Positions 8,053 through 15,246 of a stretch of DNA of 64,000 nucleotides are shown piece after piece. Each line of letters begins with the position of its first letter. Positions within the stretch are counted from its first letter, which is position 1. The notes under the pieces are model-generated. The model was not told the DNA's origin. It made no database searches and worked only from the letters and a program-made list of their open reading frames with translations. Source of the DNA: Deltaproteobacteria bacterium (GTDB lineage: Bacteria > UBA10199 > JACPAL01 > JACOUP01); the NCBI GenBank assembly GCA_016177765.1, contig JACOUP010000001.1, positions 1 to 64,000 of the forward strand. Reading direction: 5' to 3'. The translations under genes were made by a program, and so were the position numbers.

Positions 8053-8094
8053 ACGGTTCGAAAATCGAACCACGGTACGAAAATCGAACCGTTC
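8053..8094. promoter_or_regulatory. Twin palindromes, candidate shared activator site
   Basis: GGTTCGAAAATCGAACC (8056-8072) is a perfect inverted repeat. A near copy GGTACGAAAATCGAACC (8075-8091) has its centre 19 bp away, and the whole block is also bounded by AACGGTTCGA/TCGAACCGTT. It lies between two divergent sigma-54 promoters, 40-60 bp from each -24 element, the usual setting for enhancer-binding activator sites. Confidence 0.55.
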
Positions 8095-8133
8095 ACCAAA
8101 CCTTTCAAAACCAGTTTTGTGCTCAGGAGAGGC

Positions 8134-8150
8134 TTGGCACGCCTCTTGCT
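8134..8150 (+). promoter_or_regulatory. Sigma-54 promoter for CsgG cassette 1
   Basis: TTGGCACGCCTCTTGCT, a full -24/-12 consensus (GG-N10-GC). Predicted start is near 8161, leaving a ~69-nt leader before ATG 8230. Confidence 0.85.
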
Positions 8151-8229
8151 AAAGGAAGACTTGTGACGATTTTAAAAACAACAACGGGAGCTCTGAAAAA
8201 GAGACCCAAAATAAAAAGGAGGAAGTGAG

Positions 8230-8946
8230 ATGAAGAGACAAGTCATAGGGACACTAGCTGTGACCCTGTTAACAGTAGGGATAGGAGGGACAGGCTGGAG
8301 TCAGACCAACATCAGCCCTTCTGCCAGCCTTAATCCCTCTGCTAACGTTAGCCCTTCCGCCAGCCTCAATCCTACTGCCAACATTAATCCTTCCCTTAGC
8401 GCCAGTGCCTCCGCCGGTAGTATTAACCCTTCCCTCAATTTTGGTTGGTCCTCCACTGAGGCGAATCAACAGGCTGGCCATCACAACATTACGCAGACAG
8501 GGAAAGGCTCTGCCGGCCGGGACAAATACGAAATGGGAGACAATTCCCGAGTCAGCAATTCGAATAATATCCGCACTGACTCGAATAACACGACCAATAC
8601 TGATTCCAATAATCGTTTCACCGATTACAGCATGAAAAATAGTGGCAATGACAGCCGACAGTGGAACGACAACGGTGTCCATATTGACAACAGGGATTTC
8701 AGCAACAACGCGAATCTGAGCGACAACCGTATTGATAACAGAAATTTCAGCGACAACCGTCAATGGAGTGCCGCGAATAGTTTTAATACGACAGATAGCC
8801 ACAACTTCACTGATAATCGAACCCTGTACATGACAGGTCCGAACGCCGCTGACGGCCGAGGCACGAACAGTAACATGAACGACGTTCGAAACAGGAACAT
8901 GAATAACAGTGGTCAGGGAGGACAAGCGGAAGGGTGGAATTGGTAA
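8230..8946 (+). CDS. Asn-rich secreted AGRDK protein, candidate fibre subunit
   Basis: The 238-residue product has a signal peptide MKRQVIGTLAVTLLTVGIGG ending near GWSQ. Residues ~26-75 are an eight-residue-type repeat NPSANVSPSASL. Then EANQQAGHHNITQTGKGSAGRDKYEMGDN leads into Asn/Ser/Asp/Arg repeats (SNNIRTDSNN, then DNRNFSDNR). The QxGxxNxxQxG spacing recalls curlin, but this is not a canonical curlin repeat. It lacks the C-terminal GNFSGSNNQINN domain of the other two AGRD proteins. AGGAGG lies 7 nt before ATG. First gene of the cassette that includes a CsgG channel, so secretion to the surface is likely. Confidence 0.75.
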   Translation: MKRQVIGTLAVTLLTVGIGGTGWSQTNISPSASLNPSANVSPSASLNPTANINPSLSASASAGSINPSLNFGWSSTEANQQAGHHNITQTGKGSAGRDKYEMGDNSRVSNSNNIRTDSNNTTNTDSNNRFTDYSMKNSGNDSRQWNDNGVHIDNRDFSNNANLSDNRIDNRNFSDNRQWSAANSFNTTDSHNFTDNRTLYMTGPNAADGRGTNSNMNDVRNRNMNNSGQGGQAEGWNW

Positions 8947-8987
8947 ATTCAATGAGAAACCAACAAACAGAAAAGGAGAAGACTCAA

Positions 8988-9683
8988 ATGAAAAAGACAA
9001 TAAAAGGGTGCTTCACCCAAGGCGCACTGGCTGTCGCCCTGTTAACAGCCGGGATCGGAAGTCAAGCATGGGGATGGGGTTTCGATGTCAGTGCCTCCTC
9101 TAGTGAAGCGAACCGACAGGGTGGGGCCGGGAACATACAGCAGACCGGTAGAAATTCTGCCGGTAGAGACAAATACGAAATGGGAGATAATGGTACAGTC
9201 AGTAACTCCAACAACACCAATACTAACTCTAATAACAAGATAAACACTAATTCCAATAACCGTTTCTACGATAATAGCGTCAAAGATAGCAACAACGATA
9301 ACCGGCAGTGGAACGACAGCCGTTCCTACAGCGACAGTCGAGACTTGAGCGATAATAGAAACTTGAGCGACAACCGGATCGATGGCCGGAATTTGAGCGA
9401 CAACCGTGTCGATGCCCGTCAAGTACATACGACAGACAGCCATAACTACACGGATGGTCGCAGTATGATTGATGCACGTCAGACGCATGATACCAAGTAC
9501 ATGGATATCAAGGCCGGCGATAATTCCGCCATCGTTGCCGGGAACTATGCGCCGAGCCTCGGTGTTGGAAAAATCGAGATGGGTAATTTCTCCGGTTCCA
9601 ATAACCAGATCAACAACTCCCTCTCCGGCTATTTCGGGGTGGGAAATGTCATCAACAGCAACAACGTACCGGCAAGTAAATAA
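8988..9683 (+). CDS. Asn-rich secreted AGRDK protein, candidate fibre subunit
   Basis: Start ATG 8988 follows AAAAGGAGAAG. Signal peptide MKKTIKGCFTQGALAVALLTAG. The mature part begins with EANRQGGAGNIQQTGRNSAGRDKYEMGDN, followed by NSNNTNTNSNNK repeats and then a heptad-like run of DNRNLSDNRIDGRNLSDNR. The C-terminal ~60 residues (AGDNSAIVAGNY, MGNFSGSNNQINNSLSGYFGVGN) are shared with the protein at 26917-27447. The signal peptide contains a five-residue insertion GCFTQ relative to the preceding gene, exactly one 15-bp palindromic unit. Likely the main surface-fibre component. Confidence 0.75.
   Translation: MKKTIKGCFTQGALAVALLTAGIGSQAWGWGFDVSASSSEANRQGGAGNIQQTGRNSAGRDKYEMGDNGTVSNSNNTNTNSNNKINTNSNNRFYDNSVKDSNNDNRQWNDSRSYSDSRDLSDNRNLSDNRIDGRNLSDNRVDARQVHTTDSHNYTDGRSMIDARQTHDTKYMDIKAGDNSAIVAGNYAPSLGVGKIEMGNFSGSNNQINNSLSGYFGVGNVINSNNVPASK
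9006..9020. repeat. 15-bp palindromic unit in signal-peptide codons
   Basis: GGGTGCTTCACCCAA, read as G-C-F-T-Q. It is absent at the aligned position of the paralogous gene at 8230. Confidence 0.85.
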
Positions 9684-9701
9684 TCCATGGAGAGAACTGT
9701 C

Positions 9702-10049
9702 ATGAAAACAAAACGGAACAAAATCCTGAAAAAAGCGGTCCCTCTCCTGGCCCTCGGGTTGGTGCTGGGTCTACCGCTTACGACCGAGGCGGCCTGTCTG
9801 AGGGACTGCGCCCAAGATAACGCCCAAGACAGCGGAAGAGCGGGGAATTCCTACTCCGGCTACGGGACGAACAGTTACCGGGACCGCAGTCCTACCTTCG
9901 GCGACAACAACACCGCCATTCTCGGCGATGTGAACATCCATGTCGGGCATGACAATGTAACGATCGGCGGTTTTGGCGGCAATGCCACCGGCAACTTTGT
10001 GGACACCTCCATCAATTCGACCATTATCATGGGGAATTTGAAACAATGA
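9702..10049 (+). CDS. Small secreted GDNNTA-family protein
   Basis: The 115-residue product has a signal peptide MKTKRNKILKKAVPLLALGL ending near TTEAA. The C-terminal half FGDNNTAILGDVNIHVGHDN, GGFGGNATGNFVDTSINSTI is a short-period beta-strand pattern nearly conserved in the paralogue at 26485-26832. GGAGAG precedes ATG 9702; the in-frame ATG at 9687 lacks a site. Overlaps the next gene by ATGA. Could be a minor fibre component or accessory factor comparable in position to CsgE/CsgF, but no sequence match to those is visible. Confidence 0.7.
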   Translation: MKTKRNKILKKAVPLLALGLVLGLPLTTEAACLRDCAQDNAQDSGRAGNSYSGYGTNSYRDRSPTFGDNNTAILGDVNIHVGHDNVTIGGFGGNATGNFVDTSINSTIIMGNLKQ

Positions 10050-10438
10050 AAAATAGCCACCCCCTGCATTTAGCGGTTCTTTTGCTTGTTTCTCTGGAGC
10101 TTTGCCTGGTGTCAACGGCGATGGCGGCGCAACAGACAGAGCAGGGTCCGTCGCTAGCGGCCGTGATCAATGATATGCGGATGAAACAACAGGCGGAGGA
10201 GCGAAACTCCGTGGTCCGGGTCATCCAACCAATGATGACCCCGCAGAGAGACGTTTGTTCCCCGATTCAACAGGCCCGACAGCGGCTTCGCGATTTGGCA
10301 ACAAAAGACAAAAAGTCAGTAGGGAATCTTAATGTGGAGGCAGGGCATGGGGAGGTGAAGGTCGATGGGAACAGTGGGACCGTGAATAACAGTGTCAACG
10401 TACAGGTGGTGAACCCTAATGAGAAAAATTGCCTATAG
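10046..10438 (+). CDS. Small secreted protein ending NPNEKNCL
   Basis: The 130-residue product has a signal peptide ending at STAMA. The middle contains VCSPIQQARQRLRDL. The C-terminus is a beta-type repeat NVEAGHGEVKVDGNSGTVNN then NSVNVQVVNPNEKNCL, almost identical to the end of the paralogue at 26111-26488. Start overlaps the previous stop (ATGA), and its last codons overlap the CsgG gene by 20 nt, so the three are translationally coupled. The conserved Cys two residues from the C-terminus is unusual. Role unknown; likely an accessory or minor subunit of the exported fibre. Confidence 0.7.
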   Translation: MKNSHPLHLAVLLLVSLELCLVSTAMAAQQTEQGPSLAAVINDMRMKQQAEERNSVVRVIQPMMTPQRDVCSPIQQARQRLRDLATKDKKSVGNLNVEAGHGEVKVDGNSGTVNNSVNVQVVNPNEKNCL

Positions 10439-11465
10439 CAAAAAACATTTGAGCGGAGGACTGGTCCCCCTCGCCACCCGTTCGCTCCTAGCGATCTTCT
10501 TGCTGATCGGCTCATTTGATCTGTCCCACGCCGCCGGTCTCTCCAAATCCGGACCGAAGTCCCGTGTGGCCGTCTCCGAATTCGGCGCGACCGACCGGTT
10601 TGCGGCGGCGTACGGCGGTTGGAACATCGGCGGGGGGTTGGCGGCCCAGCTCGTCACCTCCTTAATAGACTCCGGCCAGGTGCTGGTTGTTGAGAGGGCG
10701 ATCCTCTCCAAGGTGCTGATCGAACAGGAGTTGGGGCAAAACCGGCTTTCTTCGCCGATGACCCAAACCCCTGCCGGCCAGCTTTTGGGGGTGGATTACC
10801 TGATCGTCGGCCAGGTTACCGAATTTGAAGAGCGCCAGATGGGGGGCGGCGCGGCGCTCTCGATCATGAAATCGTTTGGCCCCCGGATCAGCGGCGATGC
10901 GGTGGCGGCCCATGTCGGGATCGACCTCCGGGTGGTGGATACCCGGACCGGTGAGATCCTCCATTCCCACCGGGCGCAGGGGAGGGCCTGGGAAAAGGCG
11001 GTCGGAACCAAGATTGACTACAAGTTCATTGAATTCGGCGGCGAGTTCTTCCACAAGACACCGCTCGGCAAGGCGACACGCCGGGCGATTGATGACGCGC
11101 TGGACTTCATCCTCAAGATCATCGGCAAGAGGACGGAGGAGTTCCAGTGGCTGGCCCGTGTCATCGACGGGGACGGAAACAACGTCTATTTGGATGCCGG
11201 CCGGACCGCCAACATCGAACCGGGCGACCGGTTTGTGGTCAGCGCCGTGCAAAAGGTGCTGACCGACCCGGAAACCAACGAGGTGCTCGGGCTTGTTGAG
11301 CAAAAACTGGGGCTTGTTGAGGCGGTCGAGGTGGAAACGAAATACACCCGGGCGGTCGTTCTTGGGAATTTCAGGCCGAGAATCGGCAACCTGGTCCGGT
11401 TTGCCCACGAAAAAAAGAGCGCGATGAACGGTTCCCCTTCAAGCTACAAGATCATGGAGGACTAA
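10419..11465 (+). CDS. CsgG-family outer-membrane secretion channel with C-terminal barrel
   Basis: The 348-residue product has a signal peptide ending near SHAAG. CsgG hallmarks follow: RVAVSEFGATDRF, GLAAQLVTSLIDSGQVLVVERAILSKVL, LLGVDYLIVGQVTEFE, and VGIDLRVVDTRTGEILHSHRAQG. CsgG forms the nonameric channel that exports curli subunits; HfaB of Caulobacter is a relative. Two differences from E. coli CsgG are visible: no lipobox Cys after the signal peptide, and an extra ~110 residues (VYLDAGRTANIEPGDRFVV) resembling the small barrel at the end of FlgT-type proteins. Context of upstream Asn-rich secreted proteins supports a fibre-export role. Confidence 0.85.
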   Translation: MRKIAYSKKHLSGGLVPLATRSLLAIFLLIGSFDLSHAAGLSKSGPKSRVAVSEFGATDRFAAAYGGWNIGGGLAAQLVTSLIDSGQVLVVERAILSKVLIEQELGQNRLSSPMTQTPAGQLLGVDYLIVGQVTEFEERQMGGGAALSIMKSFGPRISGDAVAAHVGIDLRVVDTRTGEILHSHRAQGRAWEKAVGTKIDYKFIEFGGEFFHKTPLGKATRRAIDDALDFILKIIGKRTEEFQWLARVIDGDGNNVYLDAGRTANIEPGDRFVVSAVQKVLTDPETNEVLGLVEQKLGLVEAVEVETKYTRAVVLGNFRPRIGNLVRFAHEKKSAMNGSPSSYKIMED

Positions 11466-11469
11466 AAAA

Positions 11470-12186
11470 ATGGGCGAGACAGTCGTTTTTGGGCAACATC
11501 AAAAGATGGTTCCACCGTTAAAACTGGTGGTCGTTCCTGGCCGGTCAATGGGGTCGGGTGAAGCACCCTTGGGTGGAACACCCCTGGAGTTTCTGGTCTT
11601 CTTCGGCCGACAGAGTTACGGCCGCGGACCGGACAACGAGATCATCCTCGACCACCCGACCGTCTCCAAGAGGCATGGGGTGATCGACTATCACAAGGAA
11701 GGGGAGGTGATCTTTTACGACCTCTCCTCACTCAACGGGATTTCTTTTAACGGAAAAAAGAAACCGGTTGTTTCGATCAAAAAGGGGCAGTCCATCCAGG
11801 TGGGGGGGATTTATTTAAAACTGGTGGGGGGGGATGATCATTACGGGGCGCGGCCGGCAACGCCCCTCCGATGGATGAAATCAAAAAAACAATGGATCGC
11901 CGTAACGGCCGTAATTTCTCTGATGAGTGGGTTCTCGTTTTTGGCCTGGTCTCAAATGGAAACAAGGAAGGAAAACTCGGCCCCGTTGGCGGAATTTGTG
12001 ACGCCGGGGGCCTCCGCACTCCCCCTCACCCGTCCGCCAGAGCTAGCGCTCCCCCTCTCCCCGACCCTCCCCCTCCCACAGGGACTTCCTTCGGTCGCAA
12101 AGGGGGAGGGAAGTAAGGTACGAAGCTATCCGAAGCAGAGAATGGTTTCGATCCTGCCGCGGGAATCTCAGAGGAGGTATCGATGA
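11470..12186 (+). CDS. FHA-domain membrane protein
   Basis: Residues ~35-120 form an FHA phosphothreonine-binding domain: FGRQSYGRGPDNEIIL, VSKRHGVI, YDLSSLNGISFNGKK. A single membrane segment follows (QWIAVTAVISLMSGFSFLAW), then a tail. By topology the FHA domain would be cytoplasmic and the tail periplasmic. Nearby PEGA Ser/Thr kinases are candidate partners. Two 15-bp units (11556-11585) and a CCCTC repeat (12016-12115) are translated within it, the latter supplying most of the C-terminal tail. The paralogue at 24518-25117 has lost the FHA core. GGAGGAC precedes ATG 11470. Confidence 0.75.
   Translation: MGETVVFGQHQKMVPPLKLVVVPGRSMGSGEAPLGGTPLEFLVFFGRQSYGRGPDNEIILDHPTVSKRHGVIDYHKEGEVIFYDLSSLNGISFNGKKKPVVSIKKGQSIQVGGIYLKLVGGDDHYGARPATPLRWMKSKKQWIAVTAVISLMSGFSFLAWSQMETRKENSAPLAEFVTPGASALPLTRPPELALPLSPTLPLPQGLPSVAKGEGSKVRSYPKQRMVSILPRESQRRYR
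11556..11585. repeat. Two tandem 15-bp palindromic units
   Basis: GGGTGAAGCACCCTT then GGGTGGAACACCCCT, in frame at the start of the FHA domain ([10 protein letters not shown]). Confidence 0.8.
12016..12115. repeat. CCCTCACCC-type repeat inside CDS
   Basis: CCCCCTCACCC, CTCCCCGACCCTCCCCCTCC and inverted arm AAAGGGGGAGGGAAG, read in frame as the Pro/Leu-rich tail of the FHA protein. Confidence 0.7.
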
Positions 12187-12983
12187 TGGTTCGACAGGCT
12201 CACCATGTCCAAAAAACCCTGATCCTCGCCTTCTGTCTCTTATTCACAGGCTGTGCCTCGATGGGGCGTTCGCCGCTCCAGACCGCCGTTGCCGATGAGA
12301 TGCTGGAGGCCAAAAAGATGATCCGGGTGGGGCAGTATCGGGAGGCGGTCGACCAATTGAACATGATTCTCCAGATGAACCCCAATGACGAACAGGCCTA
12401 CTTCCTGCGCGGCGTCGCCCACCAGAGTCTCGAAGAGTTTCCTGCCGCTGTCCAGGACTATGAAACGGTGATCAAGAAAAATCCAAGGTCGGCCAAGACG
12501 TATTACAACCTCGGGATGATCTACGCCCATAAACTGGATGACCCACAGCGGGCCCTTGTCAATCTGGACCGATTTCTTTCACTGGAACCGAACCACCCTC
12601 AGGCGGGGGATACCGCCAGTTTGATGATGACCCTTGACGAAAGGGGGCAGGAAACAAGCCCCGAAGAATCTCAATTGAAAGAACACCTCTCTCGCTTGTC
12701 CTCAACGGAAAACTTTTTGGAACGGCGCGGGAAACTGGCCCCCCTGATGCAACTTTACCCCGACTCGGCCGTCTTGCACTATTTGATGGGACAAACCTAC
12801 GAACGGGAGGGGAGGAACGACGAGGCGATCCGCTACTACCAATCGGCCCTTGAGCTCCGGCCCACTGACGCCAACACCCAACAGGCGCTTGGAAATCTCC
12901 TGATCTATGAGGGAAAAAACGCGGAGGGACAGGGGCACCTCATGAAGGCCAAGTTGTTTGAAACTCCCTCTAGCAAAGGGTAA
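12183..12983 (+). CDS. TPR lipoprotein of CsgG cassette 1
   Basis: Lipobox FTGC in a signal peptide. TPR units follow: AKKMIRVGQYREAVDQLNMI, AYFLRGVAHQSLEEFPAAVQ, TYYNLGMIYAHKLDDPQRAL and a C-terminal pair around LHYLMGQTYEREGRNDEAIR. Predicted periplasm-facing lipoprotein scaffold, analogous in position to the TPR module of HfaB-type systems. The N-terminus MMVRQAHHVQK is encoded by a GGTTCGACAGGCTCACCATG repeat, so this mobile sequence now supplies the start. GAGGAGG precedes the ATG, which overlaps the FHA gene stop. Paralogue of 23722-24516. Confidence 0.8.
   Translation: MMVRQAHHVQKTLILAFCLLFTGCASMGRSPLQTAVADEMLEAKKMIRVGQYREAVDQLNMILQMNPNDEQAYFLRGVAHQSLEEFPAAVQDYETVIKKNPRSAKTYYNLGMIYAHKLDDPQRALVNLDRFLSLEPNHPQAGDTASLMMTLDERGQETSPEESQLKEHLSRLSSTENFLERRGKLAPLMQLYPDSAVLHYLMGQTYEREGRNDEAIRYYQSALELRPTDANTQQALGNLLIYEGKNAEGQGHLMKAKLFETPSSKG
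12188..12210. repeat. GGTTCGACAGGCTCACCATG repeat end
   Basis: One base different from the copies at 2669 and 47067. Forms codons 2-10 of the TPR lipoprotein. Confidence 0.8.
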
Positions 12984-12991
12984 TTCGTTCG

Positions 12992-13195
12992 ATGAAGCTC
13001 CATCCAAAACAAAGAGAAAAAATGTCGGATATGTTTCTAGATCTCTCGAAGGTTTTGTTTGGTTCGTTTGTCCTAGGGCCTTTTCTCACTTCTGCGGGGA
13101 AAGAATACAATTACGCACTTGTTTCTGCGGGGGTTCTATGCTCCACTATACTATGGTTGGGTGGTATTGTGCTTGCGAAACCCAGCGGAGGTTAA
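12992..13195 (+). CDS. Small membrane protein, hypothetical
   Basis: The 67-residue product has an N-terminal amphipathic stretch MKLHPKQREKMSDMFLDLSK and two hydrophobic segments, VLFGSFVLGPFLTSAG and ALVSAGVLCSTILWLGGIVL. It is likely a two-pass inner-membrane protein. It sits 9 bp after the TPR lipoprotein and just before another tiny membrane ORF. Family not recognised. The ribosome site is weak, so the start is less certain. Confidence 0.55.
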   Translation: MKLHPKQREKMSDMFLDLSKVLFGSFVLGPFLTSAGKEYNYALVSAGVLCSTILWLGGIVLAKPSGG

Positions 13196-13199
13196 GTCG

Positions 13200-13292
13200 A
13201 TGATCATCCCTACAGCAATCGCAGTCTTTCTGGCAATTGTAGCCATAACCGTTGTTATCTGGGACCGGCAGACCACCAAAAAACACCACTAG
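13200..13292 (+). CDS. 30-residue single-pass membrane peptide
   Basis: MIIPTAIAVFLAIVAITVVI followed by WDRQTTKKHH. A strong GGAGGT lies 7 nt before ATG 13200, and the ORF follows the 67-residue membrane protein by 4 bp. The hydrophobic helix plus short basic tail is typical of small membrane subunits or regulators. No family assigned. Confidence 0.5.
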   Translation: MIIPTAIAVFLAIVAITVVIWDRQTTKKHH

Positions 13293-13347
13293 TACTTTTC
13301 TTATTTCCCTTGCACTGCCAGCCGGGAATTGCTAGAACAGGGCCACT

Positions 13348-13761
13348 TTGAAGAAATCGATCGGCTTCATCCTCGTTTTGTCCGGCGTTCTGCTCTTCCT
13401 CCGTTGTGGCAGTGCCTCCGATCCCCTTTTGCCCAATGCCTCGGCGGAAACGGAGGGTCAGGATGAGGCGGCCCCGACCGATCCCCTCCAGACGGCCTCG
13501 TTTGCCGTCACCAACCCCAAGGCGATCGGCGCCAATGCCGGAACGACCTGTGACGGTTGCACACTAACACCGCCAACCGGTTTTACCTTGGCTGAATGTG
13601 TCTTTTCCGTGGGGTTGACCGATTCCAGTCCGAGCACAACACGACGCACCTCGGTCGACGGCAATGGCAAGGTCACCTGTCAGGTAACGACCGTCGATTC
13701 CCTGGGGAGGAACAAGGTGGTGGGATGTGCCCCCTCCTTCATGATCGTTTGTGCACGCTGA
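13348..13761 (+). CDS. Secreted or lipid-anchored hypothetical protein
   Basis: The 137-residue product has an N-terminal signal-type segment KKSIGFILVLSGVLLFLRCG. The Cys suggests a lipoprotein, but Arg at -1 is not a standard lipobox. The mature region has six Cys and a DGNGKVTCQVTTVDSLGRNK beta stretch. TTG start with no clear ribosome site; the beginning is uncertain. Lies upstream of the OmpA gene. Family not recognised. Confidence 0.5.
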   Translation: MKKSIGFILVLSGVLLFLRCGSASDPLLPNASAETEGQDEAAPTDPLQTASFAVTNPKAIGANAGTTCDGCTLTPPTGFTLAECVFSVGLTDSSPSTTRRTSVDGNGKVTCQVTTVDSLGRNKVVGCAPSFMIVCAR

Positions 13762-13813
13762 CGACTCTTGGTTTTGATTGACTTCTTCCCCAAAATTGAA
13801 TAAAAATTGCGTA

Positions 13814-15235
13814 ATGTCCAAGCGGATCGCCGCGTTGTCCCTTTTTCTTTCACTCCAACTGGTTCCCCTTTCGGCAATCGCCTTTGGCACCAGCGACGGT
13901 GTCTCGGCGGCGGCGCAGATCTTCTTTCCTGTGGTGGACGAAAGCCGGTACTTAAGCATTTACAGCTCCCAAAACCTGCAACAGTGGCAGTGGCGAACGG
14001 GGGCGGTCCTGCATTATTCGAGAAATCCCCTGGCCCTCGGGAGCGCCGGCGGAAGCACCGGCAAGGTGATCTCGGATGTCCTCTGGATGAATGCCTACGG
14101 TTCCATCGGATTTTTTGACTGGTTGCAGATGGGTTTGGACTTTCCGGTGGCCCTTTATGAAAAATTCTACGACCCCAACGTGGCCAGCCCTTCCGGCAAG
14201 GCAACAACCCGGATGGGGGATGTCCGGATGGAGTTCAAATTCCGCCTCGTGGATATCGACCAGCATAACGTCGGTATTTCCCTCATGCCGTATGGCACCT
14301 TCCCGACCGGCGATGGCGGCAAGTTTACCGGCAACAACAGCTTTACCGGCGGGATCAAACTGATCACCGATGTGGATATTCTGGATCGGGCGCAGATCGC
14401 GATCAATCTGGGATACCTGGCCCGCAAAAATTTCAGCGTCCCGGGCCGGGCGATCCGGATCGATGACCTGTTCACCTACGGGCTCGGGGCCAACGTCAAG
14501 ATCACCGACTGGATGGAGGTCATTGCCGAAGGGTACGGTTCCACCGTCATCCCGGATGCCTTCGACACCTCTATCGTCCGTGAACTCCCCCTGGAGGCGG
14601 ATGGAGGCCTCCGTTTTTTTCCGACCGAAACCCTTTCAGCCACCATCGCCGGGGGGGCCGGGTTGACGATCGGTTACGGTTCTCCTGATTTCAGGATCAT
14701 TGCCAGTGTCGCCTATACCCGTCCTCGCCGTATTGAACTCCCGCCGCCGCCACCACCGGAGCCGGAAACACTTGCCTACATCGAAAAGAAAAAGATCGTC
14801 ATCACCAAGCGGGTCCATTTTGAATTCGATAAATCGATCATCCGGCCAGTTTCCTTCCCGATCCTCCAGGCGGTGGCCGATATTTTGTCGCAGAACCCGA
14901 ACGTCCTGAAGGTAAGGATCGAAGGACATACCGACTGGATCGGTTCGGATGCCTACAACCAGAAACTCTCGCAGAACAGGGCCAATGCCGTGAAGAAATG
15001 GCTGGTCGATCATCGGATCGCCGCGAGCCGTCTGGAGGCGGTTGGCTACGGAGAGAAACAACCGATCGCTGAAAACAGCACCGCCATCGGCCGGGCCAAG
15101 AACCGGCGTGTTGCTTTTACTATTCTTGAGCAGGAGACGAGAGTGCCCGCCTTTTTGACTCCGGCCGATGCGGCACCGACCGAAACGCCGATCTCGGCCC
15201 CTCCCAAGAATCACAAAAACTACAAGGTTCAATAG
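13814..15235 (+). CDS. OmpA-family outer-membrane protein
   Basis: The 473-residue product has a signal peptide MSKRIAALSLFLSLQLVPLS ending near AIAFG. Residues ~30-300 have alternating aromatic beta strands typical of an outer-membrane barrel (YGTFPTGDGGKFTGNN, GLGANVKITDWMEV). A Pro-rich hinge follows (LPPPPPPEPE), then an OmpA-like peptidoglycan-binding domain: VHFEFDKSIIRPVS, RIEGHTDWIGSDAYNQKLSQ, NRANAVKKWL and GRAKNRRVAF. It probably links outer membrane and cell wall. I chose ATG 13814, which starts the signal peptide cleanly, over TTG 13778; neither has a good ribosome site. Confidence 0.85.
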   Translation: MSKRIAALSLFLSLQLVPLSAIAFGTSDGVSAAAQIFFPVVDESRYLSIYSSQNLQQWQWRTGAVLHYSRNPLALGSAGGSTGKVISDVLWMNAYGSIGFFDWLQMGLDFPVALYEKFYDPNVASPSGKATTRMGDVRMEFKFRLVDIDQHNVGISLMPYGTFPTGDGGKFTGNNSFTGGIKLITDVDILDRAQIAINLGYLARKNFSVPGRAIRIDDLFTYGLGANVKITDWMEVIAEGYGSTVIPDAFDTSIVRELPLEADGGLRFFPTETLSATIAGGAGLTIGYGSPDFRIIASVAYTRPRRIELPPPPPPEPETLAYIEKKKIVITKRVHFEFDKSIIRPVSFPILQAVADILSQNPNVLKVRIEGHTDWIGSDAYNQKLSQNRANAVKKWLVDHRIAASRLEAVGYGEKQPIAENSTAIGRAKNRRVAFTILEQETRVPAFLTPADAAPTETPISAPPKNHKNYKVQ

Positions 15236-15246
15236 CTAAAAAAGCC

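Noticed and set aside
7884-8228. 114-codon plus-strand ORF upstream of cassette 1
   Set aside because: It overlies the three-way-junction element, two sigma-54 promoters and the twin palindromes, ends 1 bp before the real gene, and has no ribosome site or protein-like composition.
8269-9000. Long Val/Ile-rich ORFs antisense to the Asn-rich genes
   Set aside because: Composition artefact of the repetitive Asn/Ser codons on the other strand; the plus-strand frames have signal peptides and ribosome sites.
8988-9683. Canonical curlin (CsgA) assignment
   Set aside because: Only the QxGxxN/QxG spacing near AGRDK is reminiscent; the main repeats (NSNN, LSDNR) do not match the curlin consensus.
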